A stretch of DNA of 64,000 bases from Emiliania huxleyi CCMP1516. Its lineage: Eukaryota > Haptophyta > Isochrysidales > Noelaerhabdaceae. The notes beneath the pieces were generated by a model. That model saw nothing but the letters and a program-made list of their open reading frames with translations. It did no database searches and had not been told where the DNA came from. Made by a program: the position numbers and the translations under genes. Numbering within the stretch: position 1 is the stretch's first letter; every line of letters begins with the position of its first letter. Below are positions 19,141 to 29,062 of the stretch, piece by piece. The stretch covers positions 410,698-474,697 of the forward strand of contig NW_005201092.1 of assembly GCF_000372725.1 (NCBI RefSeq), in the 5' to 3' direction.

Positions 19141-22100
19141 TCATGATAGAGACTTGGGTGCTGAGAAGAGAACTCGAGTACCCCGCGCCTTTCGGTGCGG
19201 ATCGGGAAAGCACGAGCGCGCGAGGTTCTTGTAGAGGCCGTCGACGATCAGCTGCTGAGGCGTAACTTCGAACATGCGCGCAAAGAGGCACCCGCCTCGT
19301 GCTGGGTCCCTCTCATGAGCCATGATGATGGGCAGTCTGGCCGCGCGCGCCGCTGTGACTTGCTTCGCTAGCAGCTCGTCAGACCAGGTTGACGAGTTGA
19401 GGTAGAGCAGCATGTGGGTAGCTTCTCCGTTGGAGCCGTCTCGATTGATGCTGCTACTACTCACTCGACGGCTGAGCCATTGAAGCGCATTGGTCGCCTG
19501 GCTTTCTTGCTTATCGAGAAGCCCTGGAGGTGGAACTTCGGTGAGGACGATGCGGGGGAACGCAACGCGTAGCTCCTCGGCTAGAGCTCGCGCGCCGCGG
19601 TTTGCGGTCGATGTCCAAAGAATGAGTGGCTGTGTGAAGCTGAGGCCCTCACTACGGAGCTCACCAGGGAGGTAAAGCGGCAGGTTGCTCTTCCCGAAGT
19701 ATCTTGGCGTCTGCAGTAGCGTCGCTTCGGCAATCAGCTTTAGGGAGACGAGCTGGAACTCACGAATCCGATGCCAAGGGATTGGCTGACGATTGTCGAA
19801 GACTCCATTCTGCAGCTCGGCGGGGCACTCCGCGCGGAGCTCGGCCAGTGCACCGCCTCCCTTCTCCGGATCCACCTCCTGAACGAGCACAATGGGCTTG
19901 TTGTTAGCTAAAGCAGCGCGCACCTCGCGCTGGCAATTCAGCGAGCGAAGGTAGCCCCGTGATAGGAACAGAAGCACGACACGAGAGCTCGAGATGTACT
20001 CCTCCAGAGCGGCGATGCTCTCAAGGTCGTCCACGTCGAGGAAGACTTCGACACCAGGCAGAAGCAACCGCAACTGGTTCTTGATCACCGCGGCCGCGTC
20101 TTGCCCCGTCGACCAGATGTGGCTCAGAAATAGGTGCCACCGCATGCCTTCCGTGAGCGTCCCTCCGTCTCGCAGCGGCTCGCGCCCGCTGCTAACGAGT
20201 CGGAAGGTGGGTGCGCGGCTTGCCGCTGTGTAGAGCCACAGAACGAGGATGAGCCCAATTCCGAGGAGGGCGGTGGTGAAGGAGAGGAAGATTGTCGCGA
20301 GCTCGAACTGGTCGAGCCCAAACTCGCCGCACGTCCCCATGGAGCACGAGTTGAGGGTCAGCGTGGCGAGGTAGACGAGGACGAGGCCGATATTGGCGAA
20401 CATGGCGAGCCGTCCGTCGAGCGTGCGCTTGTACGGCGAGAGGACGTACTGCAGGGTGAGGAAGAGCATCGAGACGAGCAGCGCGATGATGACGCGGAGC
20501 TGCTTCGAGCCCTGTGTATTGATGAGCACGAAGCCGGTCAGCGTCAGCTTGCGGACGAGGTCGAGCGGCTCCCAGTAGAAGGCGCTGTCCTCGTAGTCCC
20601 TCCAGAGAAAGTCGGTCGCACGCAAGAGAGGTGTCGACTGGCGCGTCATGATGTCGCGCCGTGAGGCGAGTAGCAAGCCGAGGTACAACAGAGGCGCGCC
20701 GATGGGCCACACGAAGAGCAGCACGTACGCCCACCGCTGCGCCGTGGCGTACTCTGGCGTGCTGCAGTCGAGGGAGAGGTCGTCGGCGAGGTAGGCGCGG
20801 TACGGCTCCTGCATCCCCGGGAGGACCGCGTCCCGTGTCGGAAACTCGATGCAGTTGAAGGTGCGGAGGATGTGCGTGCTGGTGGAGGTGACTAGCAAGA
20901 ATTGTAGAATCAAGATGAGCGGCAGCACACGCAAAAAGCCGCGCCAAAGCGCAGCACGGGTCGAATTTGCACTGCTCGCAGCTGCGCTGTGGCGAGCCTG
21001 AGCAACGAGCTCCCAGGCGCAGCTGCCGAGGGTCGCGAGGAGGATGGGCGCAAAGGGCAGAAAACCCCAGGCAATCAGGCGTTTGAGGTAGGAGCCATAG
21101 CACGCGGGCGGTAGGAAAAGATCGAGGTCGAAGATATTGACGGCGTTGAAGAGGTTCATGGCCCACTCGCTCAGCTGCGGCGGCACCTCATCAAGCTCGT
21201 ACACGGCCGGCACGACTGCGACTACTTGAAAGAGGTTGATCAGCTGCTTTGTCTTGCATAGCATCCCCGCCCGCTTCCACAGCAGCGCTATGCGCCGCCC
21301 GAGAAGAACGAGCGCACGCGCCACCTTGCCCGAAGGGGCCCACGAGCTGCGGATCACCTTGAGAGTGCCGAGGCCGAGAGCGCCCGCCGCACAGAGCAGA
21401 CCGACGAGCAGCATCACCGACTCCGCCGGCCGGTCGCACGGCTGGCAGCGCGCCTTCGAGTTGAGGAAGTAGCGGATGCCGTTGTCGGTCGTGTTGGTGC
21501 AGACCTCGCACTTTGGGCCCTCGTAGAAGGGGTGGCAGAGCGCGTTGCCATCCTCCGACGAGTCGACGCCGCCGCGGCACGGGCTCCACTCGTCGCCCAT
21601 CACCTGCGGCAGCGAGGGAGGAGAGTCGAGGGCGGCAGCGAGGGCGGCAGCGAGGGAGGAGAGTCGAGGGCGGCAGCGAGGGCGGCAGCGAGGGAGGAGA
21701 GTCGAGGGCGGCAGCGAGGGCGGCAGCGAGGGCGGAGGGGTAGAAGGGGTGGAGGCGGCGATGGAAGGAACCTTGCACGCAAACAGCGTTGACGACTCGT
21801 TCGAGGCGCGCCACCAGCCGCTCGACACGTTGAGCGAGCCTACAGGGAAGGTTCCGAGAGGCTTCAGGGAAGGCTCCAGGCAACCTCTGCCCGGCACGTA
21901 GAGTGCGCCGATGCGTGTGTCGACTCCGCAGGTGTAGGGCACGACAGCCGGGCACGACTTGCACGCCTTGGTGGAGGCCTGGGCCTCCCCTAGGACGAGG
22001 AAGAAGTCCTCGTCGCACACGTCGCACGCCGTGGACCCTTGGCCGTACGTCGTCGTGCCGTCGTTGCAAGGGTCGGGGACGGTGCTGCCCGCCGGGCAAG

Positions 22101-24000
22101 TGAAGCCGACCGGGCACTGCGTGCACTCGTCCTCCTTCGTCAGGTTCGTCGCGGCCGAGTACGAGCCCTCGGGGCACGGCCGAGGCACGCTCGTCCCCTC
22201 CGGGCAGAAGTTGCCCTCGGTGCACGGGCGAGGCTCCGTCGTGGCTGTCTCGGGGCACCGCTGGCCTGCGGGGCAGAGGCCGGCGCAGACGCCTGACCTC
22301 TGGTCCTCGGCATCGCTCGAGCCTAGAATGCCGGGGGCGCAGGCGTATGGCAGGTCGACATCGAGGGCAGAGGTCGGCACCTGGTACAGAGATACGCCGA
22401 GCAGCGCGGGCGTCGCCTCCCAGTTGCAGGGCTGAACAAAGGCGACGGGGAACTGTTTGCACTCGTTGTTCTGCGCGTCCGTCTCGGTCTTGCACTTGTC
22501 GAATAAAGCCCGGCAGACGGCGTCACAGTCGGCAGGAAGCTGCCGGTAGATCTCGCATCTCGAGTGCGGGATCCAATACCCGGGAGGCAAAGGCAGGCGG
22601 TAGGACACCTCGGGCGAGCCGCCGAATGCGATCGAGCTCCCTTGGCTTGCCGTTCCGCTCTCCAGAAGGGTCCCGTTCTCCAGCGCCAGACGGCCGGTCG
22701 AAATGTAAATCAGGCCGCCTTCCTCGGTGGCAGTGCTGTCTGCGAGACGGACCCGGTTCAGCGTGGTCTCGCTGTCCGTCCCACCGTCAATGTGCAGAGC
22801 CCCACCCTTGACTGCGCTGCAGCCGGTAATGTTGACCTCGCTCAGCTCCACCTCGGGAACCTTGACAATCCTGATGGCCCCGCCCAAGCCCTTGGCGTTC
22901 TCGCCTTCTGTACCAATCCCAGTGCTGCAGCGCGTTATCTCCACCGACTCCAGTCGCAAGCTGCCCTTGGCGGCGTAAATGGCTCCTCCGGAATTCCCAG
23001 CGTAGCAGTCCTGTATGCGAACGTCACGCAAGCTCGCGTCAGAATTTTCCATACGGACCGCACCGCCATCAGCTTCCGCCCGGCAATTCGCCAAGACGAG
23101 CCCTTCCAATTGGAGCGTTGCCTCGTTTCTCAGGATAAAGAGGCTGTCCAGCGCGTCGGTGCCGTCGATGGTGGCGCCAGTGATGCTGCCTGAGCTGCGG
23201 ATGGTGACGTTTATTCCGTCAAGGACGAGAGACTGGCTGAGCCTGACGTTCGCGCCGGGCTGCAGGTAGATGTCCGTCATGCCTCCCTCGACGGCCAGCT
23301 GTAAGGCGGCGTTGCCACTCACAAAGACCTCGCCCGGAGAGAGCGGAAGGAGGGGCGGCAACGGCGGCGGCTTTGGTGGGTATGGAACTGGCGGTGGCGC
23401 TGGTGGCGGCGGTGGCGACGGTGGCAACGGTGGGGGCGCCGGTGGGGACGGGACGGCGGGCGGAAGCGGGTTGCTGAGACGAGTGTAAGCGTTCTCAGGC
23501 CCGCCACAGTCGGTGCAGTCGGTGCCGGGAGCGCAAGCCGAGTTGGTCGAGCCTTGCTCGCCATCGTCGCATGAACCGTCATTGCTGAATTGGCACGAGT
23601 CTGAACAGCCCGGCGGAGGCGACGGCGGCGGCGGCGGTGGCGATGAAGGTGGCGGGCTCGGAGGAGGAGGCGACGGTGGCGGTGAAGGTGGTGGCGGCGA
23701 CGGCGGCGGTGGGAGCGGCGGAGGCGAGGGCGGCAGCGGTGGGTGCGGCGACGTTGGCGGCGGACTTGTCGGCGGTGGCGACGGCGACGGTGACAAGGGC
23801 GGCGGCGGGCTTGGTGGCGGCGGGCTGGGCGGCGGTGGCGATGGCGGCGGTGGCGACGGCGGCACCGGGCTTGGTGGCGGCGGTGATGGCGGCGGCGGTG
23901 ACGGTGGCGGTGGCGACGGCGGCGGCGGGGACGGCGGCGGCGGCGAGGGCGTCGGCGGTGGCAGGGAAGCGAGAGCACAAAGAGACAGGGCGGCCAACAT
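19141..24000 (-). CDS. Giant TIR-domain membrane receptor with beta-helix ectodomain, copy A
   Basis: About 1,563 residues after removing one intron (21604-21771). Order: short signal-like N-terminus (MLAALSLCALAS); long SPPPP linker; an LNR-like Cys cluster (CSDSCQFSNDGSCDDG, near residue 131); a second Pro linker; a right-handed beta-helix region (about 220-460, repeats such as GGAVRMENSDASLRDVRIQD); and an EGF/ephrin-receptor-like Cys-rich stretch (PCPEGSYSAATNLTKEDEC, about 575-735). About nine membrane helices (about 800-1205) are followed by a cytoplasmic TIR domain (about 1230-1370: HLFLSHIWSTGQD, VEVFLDVDDLESI, VVLLFLSRGYLRSLNCQREV). The Glu after NC, near residue 1303, is at the place of the NAD-cleaving Glu of TIR enzymes. 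TIR domains act by assembly and often cleave NAD. Ligand and partners are unknown. The start at 24000 is preferred over upstream in-frame ATGs because it is the one conserved in copy B. Confidence 0.78.
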   Translation of the reverse strand: MLAALSLCALASLPPPTPSPPPPSPPPPSPPPPSPPPPSPPPPSPVPPSPPPPSPPPPSPPPPSPPPPLSPSPSPPPTSPPPTSPHPPLPPSPPPLPPPPSPPPPSPPPSPPPPSPPPSSPPPPPPSPPPGCSDSCQFSNDGSCDDGEQGSTNSACAPGTDCTDCGGPENAYTRLSNPLPPAVPSPPAPPPLPPSPPPPPAPPPVPYPPKPPPLPPLLPLSPGEVFVSGNAALQLAVEGGMTDIYLQPGANVRLSQSLVLDGINVTIRSSGSITGATIDGTDALDSLFILRNEATLQLEGLVLANCRAEADGGAVRMENSDASLRDVRIQDCYAGNSGGAIYAAKGSLRLESVEITRCSTGIGTEGENAKGLGGAIRIVKVPEVELSEVNITGCSAVKGGALHIDGGTDSETTLNRVRLADSTATEEGGLIYISTGRLALENGTLLESGTASQGSSIAFGGSPEVSYRLPLPPGYWIPHSRCEIYRQLPADCDAVCRALFDKCKTETDAQNNECKQFPVAFVQPCNWEATPALLGVSLYQVPTSALDVDLPYACAPGILGSSDAEDQRSGVCAGLCPAGQRCPETATTEPRPCTEGNFCPEGTSVPRPCPEGSYSAATNLTKEDECTQCPVGFTCPAGSTVPDPCNDGTTTYGQGSTACDVCDEDFFLVLGEAQASTKACKSCPAVVPYTCGVDTRIGALYVPGRGCLEPSLKPLGTFPVGSLNVSSGWWRASNESSTLFACKVPSIAASTPSTPPPSLPPSLPPSTLLPRCRPRCRPRLSSLAAALAAALDSPPSLPQVMGDEWSPCRGGVDSSEDGNALCHPFYEGPKCEVCTNTTDNGIRYFLNSKARCQPCDRPAESVMLLVGLLCAAGALGLGTLKVIRSSWAPSGKVARALVLLGRRIALLWKRAGMLCKTKQLINLFQVVAVVPAVYELDEVPPQLSEWAMNLFNAVNIFDLDLFLPPACYGSYLKRLIAWGFLPFAPILLATLGSCAWELVAQARHSAAASSANSTRAALWRGFLRVLPLILILQFLLVTSTSTHILRTFNCIEFPTRDAVLPGMQEPYRAYLADDLSLDCSTPEYATAQRWAYVLLFVWPIGAPLLYLGLLLASRRDIMTRQSTPLLRATDFLWRDYEDSAFYWEPLDLVRKLTLTGFVLINTQGSKQLRVIIALLVSMLFLTLQYVLSPYKRTLDGRLAMFANIGLVLVYLATLTLNSCSMGTCGEFGLDQFELATIFLSFTTALLGIGLILVLWLYTAASRAPTFRLVSSGREPLRDGGTLTEGMRWHLFLSHIWSTGQDAAAVIKNQLRLLLPGVEVFLDVDDLESIAALEEYISSSRVVLLFLSRGYLRSLNCQREVRAALANNKPIVLVQEVDPEKGGGALAELRAECPAELQNGVFDNRQPIPWHRIREFQLVSLKLIAEATLLQTPRYFGKSNLPLYLPGELRSEGLSFTQPLILWTSTANRGARALAEELRVAFPRIVLTEVPPPGLLDKQESQATNALQWLSRRVSSSSINRDGSNGEATHMLLYLNSSTWSDELLAKQVTAARAARLPIIMAHERDPARGGCLFARMFEVTPQQLIVDGLYKNLARSCFPDPHRKARGTRVLFSAPKSLS
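21604..21771 (-). repeat. Receptor A intron with three 38-bp VNTR units
   Basis: The intron joins FACK to VMGDEW (AAG|GTTCC ... CCGCAG|GTGAT). It is 168 nt here, divisible by three and open, so it masquerades as coding. In copy B the same intron is 92 nt. The 76-nt difference is exactly two 38-bp GAGAGTCGAGGGCGGCAGCG-type units (three versus one). The non-triplet length in B is good evidence that this is an intron. Confidence 0.85.
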
Positions 24001-24431
24001 GGGACGCCCTGCCAGCCCTTGTGGCGGCTGTGGAATCCTAACACGCAATTTGCTGCTGGCATCCATTTCTTTCCTGCGCGCCAGTTCGCACCTGTGTCGA
24101 GCCTGTCTGCTGTGAGAGAGAGTTGTTTTGTTTAAATTCTTTCCTGATTTTGTGTAAACTTCCGAAATTTCAACTTTTGGACAGTGCACATGCGTGTCGC
24201 GCACTCATTCATGACCGATCTCAATGTCCCATCCCCCTTCTAGGCCCGCGGGTAGTAGTCTCCCCCCATCCCCAGGGCCTCCAGGGCTCGAGCACCTCAA
24301 CCTCTCATAGACCAGCGCACAGCGCCAGAGGACGTATTTTCTTCTCAATAACAAGGTCTGTGAACAGCGCCCAGCCAAAAAACAAATCCAGGCGCGCAAA
24401 TCACGAATGGTGAGTGCTCACGGTGTGGCCG
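24001..24431. promoter_or_regulatory. Shared head-to-head promoter of receptor A and the 239-residue gene
   Basis: The two ATGs lie 431 bp apart and diverge. The interval is less GC-rich than its surroundings (TTTGTTTAAATTC near 24127-24140). Copy B keeps the arrangement, but the central part is largely unrelated in sequence. No specific operator is identified. Confidence 0.5.
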
Positions 24432-25151
24432 ATGCGCTCGTTGTCTTCCGACGATTCGTGCTCTGAAGACGGCGACGAGAAGCAAGCTCCCGCACGCGGA
24501 GAGCCACGCACAGAGGTTCGGCGTCTGCACGCCCGCCGTGTCTACACCGCCGCGTCGTCGCCTCCGAATCACACGGGGGCGGCCCTGCGGTCAGTTGTGG
24601 AGAGTGTGCGCCGAGACTGCCAAATGGCGGATCTGGTCGTCGAGCGCTTCCAACGTGTGTCCGACGAGTACTGGCGGGATATCGACCGGGCAGGCGTCGG
24701 CGAAGACTCCTACGATCTGTGCGTGGAGTACCTCTCTCGCTTCCAAGAGGCGCTGAAGGAGCTGGGGATGGTCGGCATCGAGGACCCTCCCGCAGCGGCC
24801 GGCTTTGCGGACTGCACGATCCTCGCCGAGGTCAGCGCGGCGCGCCGCAGTCTCGCTCAAGCGACAGGCAGGTGTCGCGCCGCCGTCAGCCGCATCGCAG
24901 AGACCCTCGCCCGCGCCCATGCGGACGACGAGGATGGCACGCGGGACGGCGCCCAGACCGGTGCACTTGGCGTGGCTGGCGGCGCTGATTGCGCTGGCGG
25001 CGCTGGCGGCGCTGGCGCAAGCAGCGCTCGCGGCGCGTCGCCCGTGCTGCAACTCGCGGCCCTGCTGGAGGGGGCGACGATGGGCGAGATGCAGATCGAC
25101 CCCCCCGCCGCGGGCGGCACGGTTCTGCCGCCTGAGATGGCGCTCGACTGA
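24432..25151 (+). CDS. Unknown 239-residue acidic/helical protein, copy A
   Basis: The ATG at 24432 is conserved in copy B (40498) and starts MRSLSSDDSCSEDGDEKQAP. A basic patch (EVRRLHARRVYTA) is followed by a helical core (about 60-160: DLVVERFQRVSDEYWRDIDR, DLCVEYLSRFQEALKELGM, SAARRSLAQATGRCRAAVSR), an Ala-Gly stretch and a hydrophobic C-terminal helix (LQLAALLEG). There is no intron. A and B differ by a handful of mostly conservative residues, which suggests coding selection. No family is recognised. Its constant pairing with the TIR receptor suggests co-regulation but does not prove a shared role. Confidence 0.6.
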   Translation: MRSLSSDDSCSEDGDEKQAPARGEPRTEVRRLHARRVYTAASSPPNHTGAALRSVVESVRRDCQMADLVVERFQRVSDEYWRDIDRAGVGEDSYDLCVEYLSRFQEALKELGMVGIEDPPAAAGFADCTILAEVSAARRSLAQATGRCRAAVSRIAETLARAHADDEDGTRDGAQTGALGVAGGADCAGGAGGAGASSARGASPVLQLAALLEGATMGEMQIDPPAAGGTVLPPEMALD

Positions 25152-25527
25152 GGAGCATGAGATGTGTGATGCGTCGCGGGCGATCGAGTACTGCCCTGGT
25201 ACTGCCCGTATAATGGCGCCAGGCTTCACGCGCGCGTCACACTCCTCACACGGCACACACGCGCGCGGCGCGGGGCGGGCGCGGCTTGCTAGATGCTACT
25301 AAAAACTGGCATCTACTCAGCCACAATCAGAGGCGAGTCATCGCCTATCGATTCGTCACGCATAGAAGATATATAGACACGAGAGCCCATTGAAGAGCAA
25401 AATTTCAAAATGCATGCAATGAGCGCATCACATATCACAGTGAGTTCAACTCCCGTCTCCCGTCTCCGGACTCCGCCCCGCCGTGCTACACTTGCTAGAT
25501 CACCTCCGCGGCGGAGCGGACACTACA
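25152..25527. other. 3' flank between the 239-residue gene and glycosyltransferase remnants (A)
   Basis: No gene is seen. It is AT-richer around 25350-25400 and collinear with 41218-41604 apart from small indels. Both convergent genes end here. Confidence 0.4.
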
Positions 25528-26580
25528 CTACTTGCGTGCGAGCTGTACTCGCTCTACACCCACGCACATCGCCGCATCGACCGACTCAGAAAAGCCCTTC
25601 CAAAACAGCCCCGTGTTCTCGCGGATTATCGACGGGAACTGTTTGCGGTCCTGGTAGAACGAGCCGCGCATGGTTGCGTCGCCCGGACTCGACAGCCCTG
25701 GGTCGGTCAGCAAGCACCCGCCCAGCTGCGAGCAGACAGCCTGCAGCCGCCTGTCTACGGGCGTGCTGCCCGACCTATTCACACCGGGCACAGCGAGGGG
25801 CTTGAAACGCCGCCGCCCCACACTGCCGCCGGCCAACTAGCAACTTGGCGCGGGGCTATACTCCCCGCGCGCATGCCAAAGCAGCGAGGCTGAAACCTCG
25901 CGGCAATCTCGACTCACCTCGGCTCACCTCGGCTCACATCTCAGCTCATCTCAGCTCACTTCTCAGCTCACATTCTCGGCTCCTCTCTCTGGCGCGCGCA
26001 CCACCCCCCAAAACTGCGAGTCGCCCTCAGCAGCTGCTTTGCCATCGCCGGCCGCACCTGTTCACAGCGACGCGGCGTGAAGAGACGCCGTTCACGGGGG
26101 AAGGGGGGGGGGGGCGCTTAACGCCTGACGGACGGTCTCACGTGAAGGACGGCCGGCGCTTGCCCGAGCGCCTCTCCTCCGCCACCGCAACACGCACCGC
26201 AAAGGCGTGCGTCGCGAAGCCGCTGTACCTGGCGGCCACGGGGGGGTGAGGGGGGGGGGGAGTGGTGAGCGAGGCATGGAGTGGTGCGTTGACATGGCGC
26301 GGCCGCAGCTAATTTCGGCTGATCTCGCGGCCGCCTGCAGTAGTTTCCCCCACGCCCGCCGCCCGGGCCGCCGCCCGCGCCGCCGCCCGCGCCGCTCCCG
26401 CCGGGCCGGACGAGGCGGGGTGCGGTGCCCTTCCTCCTCGTCAGATCTGACGGCCGGGCCGTCGAGGCAGTGGCTTCCCCCCGCTCGGCCCTGGGCTCGG
26501 CCTCGGGGCAGGCGAGCGGGCGGAGGGAGGCGTTGCTACCCGCCGCGAGACTGCTGCAGCGTCGTTGACTGGGGCAGGAG
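25528..26580 (-). pseudogene. Glycosyltransferase 3' exons only, copy A (truncated duplicate)
   Basis: It matches the 3' half of the complete gene in copy B. Visible exons are YSGFATHAFAVRVAVAEERR, VRPAMAKQ and STPVDRRLQAVCSQLGGC through RGSFYQDRKQFPSIIRENTG to the stop at 25528. The catalytic exons with FIFEDDVVVHP are absent because the duplication ended inside an intron at the G-run at 26580. The FAVRV exon ends TTCAC|GTGAGA here, four bases shorter than in B, which breaks the phase. It cannot make the enzyme. Confidence 0.75.
26058..26141 (-). repeat. Introner-like intron, copy A of the glycosyltransferase (84 nt)
   Basis: On the minus strand it runs from GTGAGACC to CAG, with the 3' module GTGAACGGCGTCTCTTCAC, spacer, CTGTGAACAG|GTGCGG. 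A C-run lies between. Confidence 0.8.
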
Positions 26581-26696
26581 GGGGGGGGGGGGGGTTGGAG
26601 TTTTCGACGGTTGGGTGGTGACAAGACCCTTGCGGGAATCAGATGTCCCCAACTACCAACGGTCGTGGTTGGTCGCAAAAGAAAAAGCGCCGTTCA
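26581..26696. other. Junction between duplication copies A and B
   Basis: A run of G from 26581 leads into about 100 bp without a match at the outer ends of the duplication. It ends in an inverted repeat CGCCGTTCACGTAAACGGCG at 26689-26708, right where copy B starts. Confidence 0.7.
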
Positions 26697-26815
26697 CGTA
26701 AACGGCGTCGAGAAGCCCGCCGATTTTGATCGACAATCGCGAGATCGACCGCCGTCGTCAAGACAGGCTCTCTCCCTTCCTCTCGTCCATCCTCTCCTCT
26801 CTCCTCTCCGGCATC

Positions 26816-29062
26816 ATGGCAGTCGATATGTCAGCTGGGAGAGACGACGGCCCCGTGTCCCAGCTCGGACGGAGGCTCAGTGGGATGTGGGGCGACAATG
26901 AGCCGCCCACAGAGGCCAAGAAGTGGCTGAAGCACAAGGCGGCGATCGGCAAGCGCAGCACCACGGAGAAGATGAATCGCGCAATCTTTCTCAAAAACCA
27001 TAAGGTGCTCTCCTTCCCCGAAGCCAAGGCGAGCGACGCGTTCAAGGCGTACCTCAAAGCAGAGGAGGTGTTCCTAAAGACCGAGGAGTGCCTCCTCGCC
27101 AGCTACGCCGAGCTGGTGGCCTTCCAGGCGCCTCTCCCGCCAGCCACGCCGTGACTCGCAATCCTTCTCCTGAGATCTCGATCCCTGCCCGGCGCCAGGC
27201 GGGCCTCAGTCCCTTCGCAGCGAGCTTGGCTGCCGGCGCGCGTGCCTTTGCGGTGGACGGCGCGCTTGGTCCCTCGCTGGCGCCCTCTGGCTCCGCCGCC
27301 TTCTCCACCGCCATGAGCGCGGCGGAGCTCGCCTTCAAGACGAAACTGGCAGACGCGATGGCCGCGCCAGCCTAGATGCGGAAGCAGAGGCGCTCCCCAG
27401 ATCTCCCCATATCTCGAGGCCTGGCGCGGGAGCATAACCCGTGTGTCCAAACTGGCGCTCGAGACGACGCGTGGGCGCGGCGGCATCCCCGCTGTCGTCA
27501 GCGGCATTCGTAGCCCTCGCATTCACGCGATGCTCTGAGTACACCGCTCGACGCCGCACTCCCACCTCCCCACCACCACCACCACGCTAAAGTGCTCATG
27601 GCTGTGTAGGAGACGGCCATCCTGCCGGCGGTACGGCGCAAGGCCACCGCGATGGCCGCCGTCCGGCGCCCTAGATGCAGACGAGACGCGCCCGTGCGTT
27701 GCGGCTAGCAGTCGAAAGGCGTCACGGCCTCGGGAGATTACCCGAGATTACCCGAGATTACCCGAGCGGCTAGCAGTCGACAGGCGTCACGGCCTCGGGA
27801 GATTACCCGAGATTACCCGAGATTACCCGAGCGGCTAGCAGTCGAAAGGCGTCACGGCCTCGGGAGATTACCCGAGATTACCCGAGATTACCCGAGCGGC
27901 TAGCAGTCGACAGGCGTCACGGCCTCGGGAGATTACCCGAGATTACCCGAGATTACCCGAGCGGCTAGCAGTCGACAGGCGTCACGGCCTCGGGAGATTA
28001 CCCGAGATTACCCGAGATTACCCGAGCGGCTAGCAGTCGACAGGCGTTACGGCCTCGGCTGCCTTCAGCTGTGTTCGCTGCGCGCGTGGCCCGTGACACT
28101 CAATGCGCCGCGAGTGCACTGCAGACTCCGCGCTGCCCGCCCGCTGCACTAGGTGTGGCAGCACATCTCGGAGCTGCAGGTGCGTACCAGCAACCACCCT
28201 CCTCCTCACTAGCAGTTGTGAGCACCACACGGCTTGTCACCATCGGCTGTTCGGAGCGCAGGTGCTGAAGCTGAACGCAGACTATTACGCGGACAAGTAC
28301 CAGAGGCTGCAGGAGAAGGCGGGCACGCAGCAGGCCAGCAAGAGATCACCCGAGATCACCCGAGATCACCCGAGATCACCCGAGATCACCCGAGCCAAGC
28401 AGCCGCGAGACGGATACACCGCGGTGTACCTTACCTCGGCTGCACCTCGGCTATACCCCGGCTAATCTCGGCTAATCACGGCTAATCTCGGCTAACCTCG
28501 GCAGGCCAAGCTCGACGACAACCGCGAGAAGAGCGAGGCGGCGTCGGCGGCGTGGGACGAGGCGTCGGCCGCGCTGCTGGTCGTATTTCAGGGCTACGCG
28601 GCCATCGGCACCCCTCTGGTCCGCCGTAAGCTCTCCTTCACACCCTCCCTCCTCTACGCGCCTCTCTTTTCTTTTCGTAGGCAACACTCTGCTCTGCCGC
28701 GAGTTCGAGCTGCTGAAGAGCGCGCAGGCAGAGGGCAGCAGTAGCCAGCAGCCCGTTGCTCTAAAGGTGCTGCCCGGGCCCGCGCCTGAGCAAAAACATC
28801 CGGACGCCCACAGGCGGAGGCATACGAGGCCATGTCGGCCGAGGTGGCCGCGCTGGAGCTGCAGCGCCCCAAGTACCAGGACGAGAGACCCGACGTCGAG
28901 CTGCCGGAAGTTGGAGGCGGGACAGTCGGCCTCGCTTCGCTCGCCCGCGCCTCCAGCGCGGCGTCGGAGCCCGACGAGGCCGCGCCACCGCTCTCTCCGC
29001 GGGCGGTAGAGGGGGAGGGGGGGGACTCGCCTTCCAACCCGACTCCGGTCGAGTTGAGCTGA
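26816..29062 (+). CDS. Coiled-coil (possibly BAR-like) gene, copy B, open
   Basis: Same exon set as copy A. ATG 26816 (MAVDMSAGRDDGPVSQLGRR), microexon 28153-28179 (VWQHISELQ), 28262 onward (VLKLNADYYADKYQRLQEKA) and the exon AKLDDNREKSEAASAAWDEA with Trp at 28553-28555 where copy A has a stop. That exon ends at a good donor, CCGCC|GTAAGC, which copy A has lost. The last exon ends ELS, stop 29060-29062. Long amphipathic helices dominate. A BAR-type curvature-sensing protein is a reasonable guess, unproven. This is the copy more likely to be functional. Confidence 0.6.
27703..28029. repeat. 65-bp intronic VNTR, five units in copy B
   Basis: Five head-to-tail units of GCGGCTAGCAGTCG ... CCGAGATTAC x3, with few differences between units. 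Two units are present in copy A. The array lies in an intron of the coiled-coil gene. Confidence 0.92.

Larger units (their letters stand above)
6911..26580. repeat. Large tandem segmental duplication, copy A
   Basis: Homology with copy B (26697-42682) starts at CGTAAACGGCGTC and ends at ACTGGGGCA before a G-run. The order is shared: coiled-coil gene, DGAT2, TIR receptor, 239-residue gene, glycosyltransferase 3' exons. Coding parts are nearly identical by eye. Copy A has extra blocks at 9861-11743 and 16151-18808. Its glycosyltransferase is cut off at 26580, which marks this edge as the novel junction. Confidence 0.93.

Noticed and set aside
23350-24000. Separate plus-strand Gly-rich protein (GGGDGGG frames)
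   Set aside because: It is the antisense of the SPPPP linker of the receptor gene.
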